From positions 1-10,996 of the forward strand of contig DJTQ01000228.1 of the NCBI GenBank assembly GCA_002439285.1: 10,996 nt of DNA, written 5' to 3'. Numbering within the stretch: position 1 is the stretch's first letter; each line of letters begins with the position of its first letter. Under the pieces are notes generated by a model that was not told where the DNA came from, ran no database searches, and saw nothing but the letters and a program-made list of their open reading frames with translations. A program made the translations under genes and the position numbers. Positions 1 to 6,892 of this stretch are shown here, piece by piece. The DNA comes from Paenibacillaceae bacterium UBA6304. Its GTDB lineage: Bacteria > Bacillota > Bacilli > Paenibacillales > Paenibacillaceae.

Positions 1-19
1 AACTCGGTGGTGCTTTTTT
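1..19 (+). terminator. Probable 3' half of an intrinsic terminator cut by the window edge
   Basis: The window opens with AACTCGGTGGTGC followed directly by six T. A GC-rich arm running into a T tract is what the descending arm and U run of a Rho-independent terminator look like. The matching ascending arm would lie to the left of the window, so the hairpin cannot be confirmed. It would belong to a gene or RNA operon upstream of position 1. Confidence 0.4.
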
Positions 20-64
20 GCTATTCAGGTATTACAGGAATTATAACCAATAACTTAACTGGAG

Positions 65-255
65 AATTAACTGGATAACCTACAGGTATTTTTGCAGGAT
101 CAGCTCGTTCCAGACAACTAACTGTAAAACCTCCAGCTAATTTGGTGGGTTTGTGCTGCTTGGGAGGGAAAGCGCTGAATTAGCTGTAGGTTTTCCATCT
201 AATTCACACAACTAGCTCATTCGGGCGAAATTAACTGTAGGAAATCCAGCTAATT
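65..255. repeat. Cluster of four 27-base imperfect palindromes
   Basis: Three units of exactly 27 bases align without gaps at 116-142, 178-204 and 229-255, and a degenerate fourth lies at 65-91. Each good unit has 9-base arms around a 9-base centre: AATTAGCTG with CATCTAATT at 178-204, AATTAACTG with CAGCTAATT at 229-255, and AACTAACTG with CAGCTAATT at 116-142. Arms match their partner at 7 or 8 of 9 positions. Start-to-start distances are 51, 62 and 51 bases. I recall palindromic repeats of this style (TTAGCTGTA... CATCTAA) in Paenibacillus intergenic regions; that is memory, not a search. They may be REP-like or MITE-like elements. Confidence 0.7.
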
Positions 256-566
256 GACCAACTGTTGCGTAGCAAATTCAATTACGTTGATGGAGTGGGG
301 ATTGGTGAAGTAACAAGTGTTGAAGTGAGGTTTGATGGAGTATGGTGTGCTGAAGCGAGGTATTAGGGCCGAACTATCTTGACGGGGTGAGAAGACTGGG
401 GCGCTATCAAGCGGCGGGCAACCACCAAAGATCACAGCTGACTACCTCGGTGGTTATATGCCTAAGATAGGAACTAGGGTCCATTCCTGCGGAATTGGTT
501 AAAAAGGGGTTAAGGAAACGTCAAACTTGCAGGGAAATTAAGAAGAAACCGTAAGATGGAATGTAA

Positions 567-594
567 TTTATTCTTGCCGTCAATTGGATATAAT
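567..594 (+). promoter_or_regulatory. Possible sigma-A promoter of the RsiV-like gene
   Basis: A perfect TATAAT sits at 589-594, about 40 bases before the start codon at 636. The best -35 candidate at a normal distance is TTTATT at 567-572, which is weak. TTGCCG at 574-579 is a better hexamer but only 9 bases from the -10. The -10 is therefore the supported part. Confidence 0.4.
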
Positions 595-635
595 AGGGTA
601 GGTTGTGAGATAGAAGTTTGTTAGGAGGAAATAAT

Positions 636-1736
636 ATGAATCGTAAAAAACGTTGGAGTGCAGTTATTATAGCAGTAGGGCTGTTGTGCAGCGGAACCTG
701 GTTGCCAGCGGAATCAGGTTATGCAGCGAGCACGAAGAGCACGAAACCACAAAAATCGGCAAGCCATTCGATTGTGCTTCAATATGACGGGAAAACCTCA
801 GAATTGCAAGGCCTGCTTATAGAGGGCCGGTCCTGGGTACCCGTTGCCTTTTTAAGGGATATGCTGAAGTTGCCTTTAAATTATAATTCGATCAGCAATA
901 CGTATTCGGTAGGAGAGGGACGCCAGCAATTGGATCTAATCCAGCACAAGGGGGGTATTACCTCCTATGTAAACGGCTTTTATCTTGGTGAACCGGAGGC
1001 AAAGAATATTAACGGCCGAATTTACATTCCTTTTCAATGGGTAAAAAATTATTTAGGCTATGAGGGGAAATGGAATTCAACTGCGAAACTTCTGAAGATA
1101 GAGAAAGTTCCGGAGAATAAGGTAACCCTTGTTACTTCAGGTTATGATAAGGATTCCGAGGCAGTATCGATCCATCTCAAATATCCGCAATTGAAAGGTA
1201 ATGAGAGCAAGGAAGCAGAGTCTGCAATTAATGAAAAGATCAGAGAGGACATCAACGTATTCCGCAAAAATATAGAAGCAAAGTTGAAGGAGAGGGAGAG
1301 TCAGGAGGAAGGTAGCATGCCTTATGAATTTACTGCGTCTTATATTGTAACGTATAACCAAGATGGAGTACTGAGCCTACTGACGGACCAATATGAATAT
1401 CTTGGCGGAGCACACGGCATGAGCCTGCGAAAGGGTTACACCTTCTCACTAAAGGATGGAAAATTGCTGACTCTTGATACTTTATTTGGCGCAAATAAGG
1501 AATATCGCAAAAAGCTTAATAGTGAATTAAATGCCCAGTTGAACAGCCTTCCAGGATATTTTGGCGGATTCAAAAGCTTGGGTGATCAGCCGGACTTCTA
1601 TCTTCAGCCCGATACGTTGAAGGTCTTTTTCCAAATATATGAGTATACGCCTTATGCTGCGGGATTTCCGGAGTTTTCAATTGCATTCGATGAGCTTTTG
1701 CCAAAGGGGAGCAACCCGTTTGATGCTTTAAAATAA
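636..1736 (+). CDS. Secreted protein with copper-amine-oxidase-like N-terminal domain and RsiV-like DUF4163/DUF3298 domains
   Basis: The product has 366 residues. The start at 636 is chosen over an upstream in-frame TTG at 618 because AGGAGG (623-628) sits 7 bases before the ATG and because the signal peptide begins there: MNRKKRW, a hydrophobic stretch at about 8-25, and a likely cleavage site near GYA-AS (residues 28-32). Residues about 45-157 resemble the copper amine oxidase N-terminal ('stalk') domain that Paenibacillus and Clostridium often attach to exported proteins (RSWVPVAFLRDML, then IYIPFQWVKNYLGYEGKW). Residues about 162-260 fit DUF4163 and about 265-354 fit DUF3298, with the signatures YEYLGGAHG (253-261) and YEYTPYAAGFPEFSIAF (335-351). 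The same pair of domains forms the extracellular part of RsiV (lysozyme-sensing anti-sigma factor) and accompanies PdaC-type deacetylases. No sigma factor gene and no transmembrane anchor is seen beside it, so it is probably not an anti-sigma factor. Its ligand is unknown. Confidence 0.8.
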   Translation: MNRKKRWSAVIIAVGLLCSGTWLPAESGYAASTKSTKPQKSASHSIVLQYDGKTSELQGLLIEGRSWVPVAFLRDMLKLPLNYNSISNTYSVGEGRQQLDLIQHKGGITSYVNGFYLGEPEAKNINGRIYIPFQWVKNYLGYEGKWNSTAKLLKIEKVPENKVTLVTSGYDKDSEAVSIHLKYPQLKGNESKEAESAINEKIREDINVFRKNIEAKLKERESQEEGSMPYEFTASYIVTYNQDGVLSLLTDQYEYLGGAHGMSLRKGYTFSLKDGKLLTLDTLFGANKEYRKKLNSELNAQLNSLPGYFGGFKSLGDQPDFYLQPDTLKVFFQIYEYTPYAAGFPEFSIAFDELLPKGSNPFDALK

Positions 1737-1952
1737 TAGTAGCGCAATAAAGGCAGGAGTCTTTTGACGTTTAAAATGTTTAGAACCTATCAAAAGGAAT
1801 GTAACCTTTTTGTTACCGACAGGCGATAGTCTACCGTTATAATAAAGTGTGGTATCTTTTTAGGCGATTTGGCCTATCCGCGTTCTATATCGGGAATGGA
1901 CAGCGATGAATCATATACGGTCAGAATATAGGCTGTGTAAGGAGGAATAATC
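1737..1952. other. Spacer with weak inverted repeats and possible promoter of the lipoprotein gene
   Basis: CTTTTGA (1761-1767) can pair with TCAAAAG (1790-1796) across a 22-base loop, and GTAAC (1801-1805) with GTTAC (1812-1816). Neither has the GC-rich stem plus immediate T run of a good terminator. TATAAT at 1838-1843 is a plausible -10. TTACCG at 1813-1818 would be a -35 with a long 19-base spacer and would overlap the second hairpin. The leader to the ATG at 1953 would then be about 100 bases. Confidence 0.35.
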
Positions 1953-2378
1953 ATGCAGCAAAGGGGAATAAGATATTCCTTGTGCTTCATGGGGGTGGTC
2001 TTGATGATGATGTTCGTCATTGTAGGCTGTGCAGCTTCCGGGCCTTCCTGGACGACTTTTGTTGGATCGGCGGTAGAGAAGAGCTTCCCTATTCCTAAAG
2101 AAGCTAAACGGACGGAAACGGCAATGAACAACTCTAAAATGGATTACGTGCATTATTCATTATCCGGTTTGAAGGAAAGCGACGGTGTCCCCGAAGCCTA
2201 CCAAACGGCGATTACGGAGTGGGGATGGACGGAGAAGACAGAAGAGAGTACAGGAACGACGCTTGTGTACAAAAAAGATAAATTGGTCGTCCAGCTTACT
2301 ATACATGATAATGCTTTTACCGTACTTGTTCCCAAATTGGAGGAGAAGGCCGTCATCCAGGGTTTAGAGAGCCCTTAG
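1953..2378 (+). CDS. Small lipoprotein of unknown function
   Basis: The product has 141 residues. AAGGAGGA (1940-1947) lies 5 bases before the ATG. The N-terminus is a lipoprotein signal: basic residues (R4, R7), a hydrophobic core at about 9-24, and a lipobox I-V-G-C with the lipidated cysteine at residue 26. The mature part of about 115 residues is soluble and charged. It contains SFPIPKEAKRTE, then a predicted alternating helix/strand region including YQTAITEWGWTEKTEESTGTTLVYKKD. The layout of a 'proline-rich start, then single small alpha/beta domain' recalls other small exported Bacillales proteins, but I do not recognise a named family. The gene stands alone between its own possible promoter and a strong terminator. 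Confidence 0.75.
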   Translation: MQQRGIRYSLCFMGVVLMMMFVIVGCAASGPSWTTFVGSAVEKSFPIPKEAKRTETAMNNSKMDYVHYSLSGLKESDGVPEAYQTAITEWGWTEKTEESTGTTLVYKKDKLVVQLTIHDNAFTVLVPKLEEKAVIQGLESP

Positions 2379-2445
2379 AGTTAAAGATTAGCTTCAATAA
2401 AGACAAGCACGAGGTTAATGAGTTCTCGAGAGCGAGAATCGATCA

Positions 2446-2484
2446 GCCTGTTTCCTGCATCGTTGCAGGAGACAGGCTTTTATT
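2446..2484 (+). terminator. Strong intrinsic terminator after the lipoprotein gene
   Basis: GCCTGTTTCCTGCA (2446-2459) pairs with TGCAGGAGACAGGC (2464-2477) over 14 base pairs, one of them G-U, around a TCGT loop, followed by TTTTATT. A second small hairpin, TTCTCG (2423-2428) with CGAGAA (2433-2438), lies just upstream. On the - strand the large stem is not followed by a T run, so it should act mainly on + strand transcripts, although a convergent gene ends at 2501. Confidence 0.9.
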
Positions 2485-2500
2485 AATATGTAGAAGTCAC

Positions 2501-3025
2501 TTATGGCATGTAATAGGAGGTATCCTGTTCGTTAAACTTGATCATCCCGGTTTTAGGCTGTTTTCTTAAACCGGCCAAGATATAGAATCTTGGGGTCAGA
2601 AACCAGAAATGCCACAAGATTAAAGAGATAGAAAACGAAACAGGCGACCAGGGGAGGAGGATCGCTATAAGGCAGCATCCGATCCAGGCCACATGCAGGT
2701 GTACCCTGCGGAATATGTTGTAACTGACGAATTGCTCTGGCAGGTATCCTACCCATGGAATCCGGCGCGTAAAGCTCCACCGTTTATTATAGGAATGGCT
2801 TGCGATAATGAGCACGGAACGGGAAATGACAAAATGGATCCAGAGCATAATCGGAATCGCCAAAAGGAAAAAGAAAATACTAGTCCAGGAGATAAACACC
2901 ATCTCTGCAGCAAGCCAGATTAAGGGCAGTGTCAATAAGCTGCTGATAAGAGGCTTGGGCAGGATTATTTTTTTAAGTAGTTTATAATGGTAAAACGTCG
3001 CATTGTTCGCGGGATCGGCAGACAT
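2501..3025 (-). CDS. Four-helix membrane protein of unknown function
   Basis: The product has 174 residues if started at the ATG at 3025-3023. That start follows AAAGGAGGA in the - strand leader, 12-13 bases upstream, which is slightly long. A longer frame back to 3142 exists, but it would place this ribosome binding site inside the coding region and adds a residue stretch of different character. Hydrophobic segments lie at about 25-45, 47-68, 110-127 and 130-150. The loop between helices 2 and 3 (about 76-108) is basic and aromatic (YNKRW, TRRIPW, NIFRRVH) and is probably cytoplasmic. The C-terminus is polar, ending in Y-Y-M-P. I recall similar uncharacterised proteins in Paenibacillus but know no function. 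It converges on the lipoprotein gene and diverges from csfB. Confidence 0.7.
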   Translation of the reverse strand: MSADPANNATFYHYKLLKKIILPKPLISSLLTLPLIWLAAEMVFISWTSIFFFLLAIPIMLWIHFVISRSVLIIASHSYNKRWSFTRRIPWVGYLPEQFVSYNIFRRVHLHVAWIGCCLIAILLPWSPVSFSISLILWHFWFLTPRFYILAGLRKQPKTGMIKFNEQDTSYYMP

Positions 3026-3056
3026 TTGGGAATGAACTCCTCCTTTGATTAAACTT

Positions 3057-3087
3057 AGGTGTGGGACTCCGTGCAGAAGACACACCT
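3057..3087 (-). promoter_or_regulatory. Inverted repeat in the leader of the membrane protein gene
   Basis: AGGTGTG (3057-3063) and CACACCT (3081-3087) form a perfect 7-base-pair stem with a 17-base loop, read on the - strand just upstream of the ribosome binding site near 3036-3047. It could be an operator or an RNA hairpin affecting translation. The AT-rich stretch beyond it (3090-3120) may hold the promoter, with TATATT on the - strand as a possible -10, but no clear -35 is seen. Confidence 0.35.
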
Positions 3088-3252
3088 TGATTAATATATC
3101 GGATAAAAATAAAGAATTTTTGAGATGCCGCCGTACAAACACGGAAGGTTAACAATCCGCATATATATAAAGTAAGAAACCGACTATGAAAAGGTTTAAA
3201 ATAATAGAATATGTGCCATACTGGTAGTAAAACACACAAGGTGGGATCGTAA

Positions 3253-3438
3253 ATGGATGAACTTGCCGAAAACACTTGCATTATTTGCGGAGAACCGAAG
3301 TCAGAAGGTATTCATATTGTATCGGAATTTATATGTGACGCTTGTGAAGCGGAAATGGTGCATACGGATGTCCAAGAGGATAAATATCATTTTTTCATTC
3401 ATCGCATGAAGCAGATCTGGGTAGAAAAAAATGCATAA
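3253..3438 (+). CDS. csfB: Anti-sigma-G factor Gin (CsfB)
   Basis: This is a 61-residue zinc protein with two CxxC pairs, C9-x2-C12 and C28-x2-C31, matching the Gin/CsfB family in size and layout. In B. subtilis Gin binds sigma G (and sigma E) and keeps it inactive until the right stage and compartment of sporulation, and it forms a zinc-bound dimer. The C-terminal half (HFFIHRMKQIWVEK) is the amphipathic helix expected for partner binding. AAGGTGG (3238-3244) precedes the ATG by 8 bases. Its position just before yaaO and tmk agrees with the Bacillales order, where csfB lies close to yaaO-tmk. csfB is sigma-F/sigma-G controlled in B. subtilis; I looked for a matching promoter in 3140-3240 and found only a partial -10 match (CATACTG at 3217), so regulation is not shown here. 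Confidence 0.88.
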   Translation: MDELAENTCIICGEPKSEGIHIVSEFICDACEAEMVHTDVQEDKYHFFIHRMKQIWVEKNA

Positions 3439-3450
3439 TGGCATATGGTG

Positions 3451-3486
3451 AGGGACCTGTTCTAAGAAATGGCGGGTCCTTTTATG
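3451..3486 (+). terminator. Intrinsic terminator after csfB
   Basis: GGACCTGTT (3453-3461) pairs with GGCGGGTCC (3471-3479) through Watson-Crick and three G-U pairs, around a 9-base loop, followed by TTTTATGTT. It separates csfB from yaaO, so the two are probably transcribed separately. Confidence 0.75.
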
Positions 3487-3516
3487 TTGCCCTCTTTCAT
3501 AGGAAAGCGTTACAAT
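3487..3516 (+). promoter_or_regulatory. Sigma-A-type promoter of the yaaO-tmk operon, with an inverted repeat in the spacer
   Basis: TTGCCC (3487-3492) and TACAAT (3511-3516) are separated by 18 bases, giving a start of transcription near 3523 and a leader of about 40 bases to yaaO. It lies directly after the csfB terminator, where a new promoter is needed. The spacer holds CTTTC-ATAG-GAAAG (3494-3507), a 5-base inverted repeat that could bind a regulator. Confidence 0.65.
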
Positions 3517-3564
3517 GAAGCGAAAGAGATGTGATAGAACAAGCCGGAAGGATCAGGATATAGA

Positions 3565-5268
3565 TTGAGTATCGGAGAAGGAGAGAAGGAGCAAGTTAGG
3601 GGTGAGGGTGAGGTAAGGGAAATAGAAAGAGCTGAAGCAGAGGAAAAAACTAGAGTAGGGACTGACGAAAGAGGGAATGCCAAAGCTCCATTGTATGAAG
3701 CTTTGCTGCGATACAAGGAGCGGCAAGATGCTTCTTTTCATGTGCCGGGGCATAAGAATGGCATGTCCTATGGGGGAGAGGGAGACCTGGGCGGGGAATT
3801 AGCCCAGGTCATGGAGATCGACGTGACGGAGATTACCGGCACGGACGATTTGCACCATCCGGAGGGAGCCATCCGCGAGGCGCAGCAACTCGCGGCGGAA
3901 GCCTTTGGCGCGGAGGAGTCGTTCTTTCTGGTTGGCGGAAGCACGGCCGGCAACCTGGCATTGATCCTGAGCGTGTGCCACGCTCCGGGAGATGTGCTGC
4001 TCGTGCAGCGAAATGTGCATAAATCCGTCATTCACGGATTAATGCTGGCAAACGCGCACGCGGTGTTTCTGGCGCCGCAGCGGGATCCGGGCAGCGGCCT
4101 GGCGACCATCCCGTCGGAGGCAACGGTGCGTGAGGCCCTGCGCCGGTATCCCGGCGCCAAAGGGCTCCTCGTCACGCACCCGAACTACTACGGGATGGGT
4201 ACGTCGCTGCGGCCGCTGGCCGCGCTCTGCCGCGCGAGCGGCGTGCCGCTGCTCGTGGACGAGGCGCACGGCGCCCACTTCGGGCTGCACCCGGCACTGC
4301 CGGAGAGCGCCCTACAGGCTGGCGCCGACGGCGTCGTGCAGTCCACGCACAAGATGCTGACCGCGCTCACCATGGGCGCGATGCTGCATGTGCAGGGCGG
4401 CCTGCTCGACCGGGACCTGCTCCGCCAGCGGCTGGCGATGGTGCAGAGCTCCAGCCCGTCCTACCCGATCATGGCTTCGCTCGATTTGAGCCGAAGCCGC
4501 ATCCAGTCTCGTGGATCGGACTGGTTTGCGGGAGGACTGGCTGCCGCAGAGAGATTGCGGCGCGGTGTACAGGCACTTAACAGCTTCGGAATCCTCGAAG
4601 CACCGGGCGCACGCGGAGAAGAAACTGCATATGTTATACAAGATCCCTTCAAAGCCGTGCTATATGACCGGTCCGGCCGATTGAGCGGCTATGAGCTTCA
4701 GGATCGGTTGGAGGAGGCGGGCTGCGTCCCCGAGATGAGCGATGACCGGTATGTGGTTCTTGCGCTGAGTCCGGCGACTTCAGGAGAAGATGTCACCCGA
4801 CTGTTACGAGCATTGGAGCGAATTGAACTCGAAGATGATCGACAGCCGTCATGCATCGCCACACCGAGCGCAGTGAGCTATGTGCGGTGTGAAGAAGTAA
4901 GCGAATCAACATCCAAACAGGAAAAATCTAACAATTCGCCACCCTTTGCGTTTTCCACGTGGAACATTGATGCAGTTTCGACACCGGTGATATTTGGACT
5001 TCGTCCATTATCACCGGGGGACAAGGAAGCCGTATCTCTGGAGAATTGTGCTGGACGATTGGCAGCAGAAATGATCATTCCTTATCCTCCAGGAATTCCA
5101 CTTCTATATCCCGGCGAAGAGATTGAGGACCGCACGGTAGTGCAGTTAATAGCGCTTCGCCAGGCCAAGGCTAAATGCCAAGGGGCTGCGGACCCGACAC
5201 TTTCAACGATACAGGTGATCAGAGAGGTTGCTCAAAAAGCAAAGGAAAGAAAGCAGGGAAGAAATTGA
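3565..5268 (+). CDS. yaaO: Aminotransferase-fold Orn/Lys/Arg decarboxylase family protein (YaaO-like)
   Basis: The product has 567 residues and is a fold-type I PLP enzyme of the Orn/Lys/Arg decarboxylase family. Visible motifs are FHVPGHKNG (58-66), [16 protein letters not shown] (86-101), GGSTAGN (124-130), [10 protein letters not shown] (231-240, with D232 and H235 expected at the cofactor) and STHK, whose K263 should form the Schiff base. The C-terminal domain carries [14 protein letters not shown], shared with this family. The substrate of YaaO is not settled; decarboxylation of lysine, arginine or ornithine is the family reaction. The proposed start is TTG at 3565 with AGGA (3555-3558) 6 bases before it. 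The first 40 residues are a low-complexity E/K/R/G extension ahead of the usual family start near PLYEALLRY. The only in-frame later start before the conserved region is TTG at 3691, with a poor ribosome binding site. A variable linker lies at about 440-475. The middle of the gene is far richer in G+C than its ends. Confidence 0.85.
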   Translation: MSIGEGEKEQVRGEGEVREIERAEAEEKTRVGTDERGNAKAPLYEALLRYKERQDASFHVPGHKNGMSYGGEGDLGGELAQVMEIDVTEITGTDDLHHPEGAIREAQQLAAEAFGAEESFFLVGGSTAGNLALILSVCHAPGDVLLVQRNVHKSVIHGLMLANAHAVFLAPQRDPGSGLATIPSEATVREALRRYPGAKGLLVTHPNYYGMGTSLRPLAALCRASGVPLLVDEAHGAHFGLHPALPESALQAGADGVVQSTHKMLTALTMGAMLHVQGGLLDRDLLRQRLAMVQSSSPSYPIMASLDLSRSRIQSRGSDWFAGGLAAAERLRRGVQALNSFGILEAPGARGEETAYVIQDPFKAVLYDRSGRLSGYELQDRLEEAGCVPEMSDDRYVVLALSPATSGEDVTRLLRALERIELEDDRQPSCIATPSAVSYVRCEEVSESTSKQEKSNNSPPFAFSTWNIDAVSTPVIFGLRPLSPGDKEAVSLENCAGRLAAEMIIPYPPGIPLLYPGEEIEDRTVVQLIALRQAKAKCQGAADPTLSTIQVIREVAQKAKERKQGRN

Positions 5269-5270
5269 AC

Positions 5271-5915
5271 GTGAAGCGACAAGGGTTATTCATTACTTTA
5301 GAAGGTGGCGATGGATCAGGGAAAACATCGGTCATCCACGAACTAGGACAGGAATTAGAAGCTCAGGGCGTTCCTTATATCACTACCCGGGAGCCGGGGG
5401 GAATTCGGATTGCGGAAAAGATCCGTGAAATTATATTGAATCCGGCCCATACGGAAATGGATGTGCGGACCGAGGCGCTGTTATATGCGGCGGCTCGAAG
5501 TCAGCATTTGGCGGAAATCGTCGAGCCTGCATTAGCCAAAGGTATTACCGTACTGTGTGACCGGTTTATCGATAGCAGTTTAGCCTATCAAGGATATGCC
5601 CGGGGGTTAGGCATAAATGAGGTGCTATCGATTAATCTTTTTGCCACGGGGGGGCGATTCCCCGACTTGACCTACTATTTGGATATCGAACCTGAAGTCG
5701 GACTGTCGCGTATTGCCGCCGGCCAAGGGCGGGAAATCAATCGTCTCGATCTGGAGGGTCTTTCTTTTCACCATAAGGTAAGGGAAGGATATGATATCGT
5801 TAGATCCATGTACTCGGAGCGGATCCGGACGGTGGATGCCTCGGGAACGCAAGAAGAGGTCGCTGCTGCAATAAGAACCCGACTAGCCGCGGATTTAAAG
5901 GAATTCGGGGTATGA
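5271..5915 (+). CDS. tmk: Thymidylate kinase (dTMP kinase)
   Basis: It phosphorylates dTMP to dTDP with ATP, an essential step of dTTP synthesis in the cytosol. From the GTG at 5271 the product has 214 residues, the usual family length. Motifs are the P-loop GGDGSGKT (12-19), TREPGG (39-44, dTMP site), [18 protein letters not shown] (from D97-R98) and the lid region with [12 protein letters not shown]. An in-frame TTG at 5265 overlaps the yaaO stop codon (TTGA) and is the alternative start. AGGGAAG (5255-5261) is only 3 bases from TTG but 9 from GTG, so GTG is preferred. A longer frame to 5175 would overlap yaaO by about 90 bases and has no matching family sequence. Contact with the yaaO end suggests coupled translation. 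Confidence 0.95.
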   Translation: MKRQGLFITLEGGDGSGKTSVIHELGQELEAQGVPYITTREPGGIRIAEKIREIILNPAHTEMDVRTEALLYAAARSQHLAEIVEPALAKGITVLCDRFIDSSLAYQGYARGLGINEVLSINLFATGGRFPDLTYYLDIEPEVGLSRIAAGQGREINRLDLEGLSFHHKVREGYDIVRSMYSERIRTVDASGTQEEVAAAIRTRLAADLKEFGV

Positions 5916-5952
5916 ATGTCAAATTATTAAGATATGGTTAAAACTTTTATAG

Positions 5953-6321
<369 letters not shown>

Positions 6322-6374
6322 ACCATGTCCTATGGTGCATATACTAAGATTATGAAAGAGCGGCGGTGACAGCT

Positions 6375-6818
6375 GTGAAAATAGATCCGGGGTACAGACC
6401 GCTGAAAAGCGGTTTGGGAATAAATGAGAATGTGGCTAAGCCAGTTCAGTCGAAGAATTTCTCCGATGTTATGCAACAGCATGGCGAACAGGCTTCTAAA
6501 GAGGAGCTAAATCGGAGATTTAAGGAGATTCAGCTTCAGGGCGACCGGCTGGCCCATTCGATGACGGTCCGGGAATTGAAGGCGTACCGCCTGTTAGTCA
6601 AAAGATTTCTGGAAGATACCGTCCGCCAGGGAGTCAGCATTAAGGAATCCAAGGGCTGGGACCGGCGCGGGCGCGGGAAACGCTATAAATTACTGGACGA
6701 GGTGGATGCCGCACTGCTTGCAATGGCGGATGAACTGTTGGAGACCGAGCAGGGAAAGATCGACCTTCTGCAAAAGATTGGCGAAATCCGGGGCATGCTG
6801 ATCAACATATGTTTCTAA
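6375..6818 (+). CDS. yaaR: YaaR family protein (DUF327)
   Basis: The product has 147 residues from the GTG at 6375. It matches the YaaR/DUF327 family found between darA and holB in Bacillales; the family function is unknown. The protein is mostly helical and highly charged, with a conserved centre (MTVRELKAYRLLVKRFLEDTV) and a C-terminal helix (LLETEQGKIDLLQKIGEIRGMLINI). The conserved hydrophobic pattern and lack of a signal or membrane segment point to a cytosolic protein that binds a partner. GGTGA (6365-6369) sits 5 bases before GTG 6375, correct register for pairing with the 16S tail. The alternative GTG at 6366 has only a poor AAAGAG upstream and would add M-T-A. The spacing to darA is about 50 bases. 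Confidence 0.88.
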   Translation: MKIDPGYRPLKSGLGINENVAKPVQSKNFSDVMQQHGEQASKEELNRRFKEIQLQGDRLAHSMTVRELKAYRLLVKRFLEDTVRQGVSIKESKGWDRRGRGKRYKLLDEVDAALLAMADELLETEQGKIDLLQKIGEIRGMLINICF

Positions 6819-6892
6819 AGCCGCATGCTTCTGTTAGAAAGGGCATCTTCCGGATAGGCAGATATGTCTTGGAAGAAAGGTAGAAATGAACT

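Larger units (their letters stand above)
20..635. other. Long non-coding stretch with short repeats and a promoter near its right end
   Basis: I see no convincing gene here. The only open frame of note is a short one on the - strand with no ribosome binding site and low-complexity sequence. The left part (65-255) holds four palindromic repeats, listed separately. Positions 287-361 are G-rich with degenerate direct repeats: TTGATGGAGT occurs at 287-296 and 332-341, and GTTGAAGTGAGGT at 319-331 recurs as GCTGAAGCGAGGT at 349-361. AACCACC (420-426) can pair with GGTGGTT (449-455), and CCATTCC (481-487) with GGAATTGG (491-498, one bulge). I compared the stretch by eye with common riboswitch cores (SAM, TPP, c-di-GMP, ZTP, T-box) and found no match. 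Confidence 0.6.

Noticed and set aside
65..255. CRISPR-like array: 27-base repeats with 24-35-base spacers
   Set aside because: The units are palindromic and degenerate, only three to four copies exist, spacers differ in length, and no cas gene is in the window.
250..435. Short open frame on the - strand
   Set aside because: No ribosome binding site, low-complexity S/F/P composition and overlap with the repeat-rich stretch; it looks like chance.
340..460. Possible riboswitch or T-box in the left non-coding stretch, prompted by CTCGGTGGT at 3-11 and 446-454
   Set aside because: No known core could be matched by eye, and the stretch lies well upstream of a gene with its own -10 at 589-594.
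3140..3252. Sigma-F or sigma-G promoter for csfB
   Set aside because: Only a partial -10 (CATACTG at 3217-3223) was found, with no -35 at the right distance, so no feature is claimed.
2982..3281. 99-codon frame on the - strand across the csfB start
   Set aside because: It overlaps csfB and the membrane-protein leader, lacks a suitable ribosome binding site and shows no protein-like pattern.
4130..4360. Arg/Cys-rich open frames overlapping the middle of yaaO on both strands
   Set aside because: High GC removes stop codons in all frames; their compositions are typical of shadow frames of yaaO.
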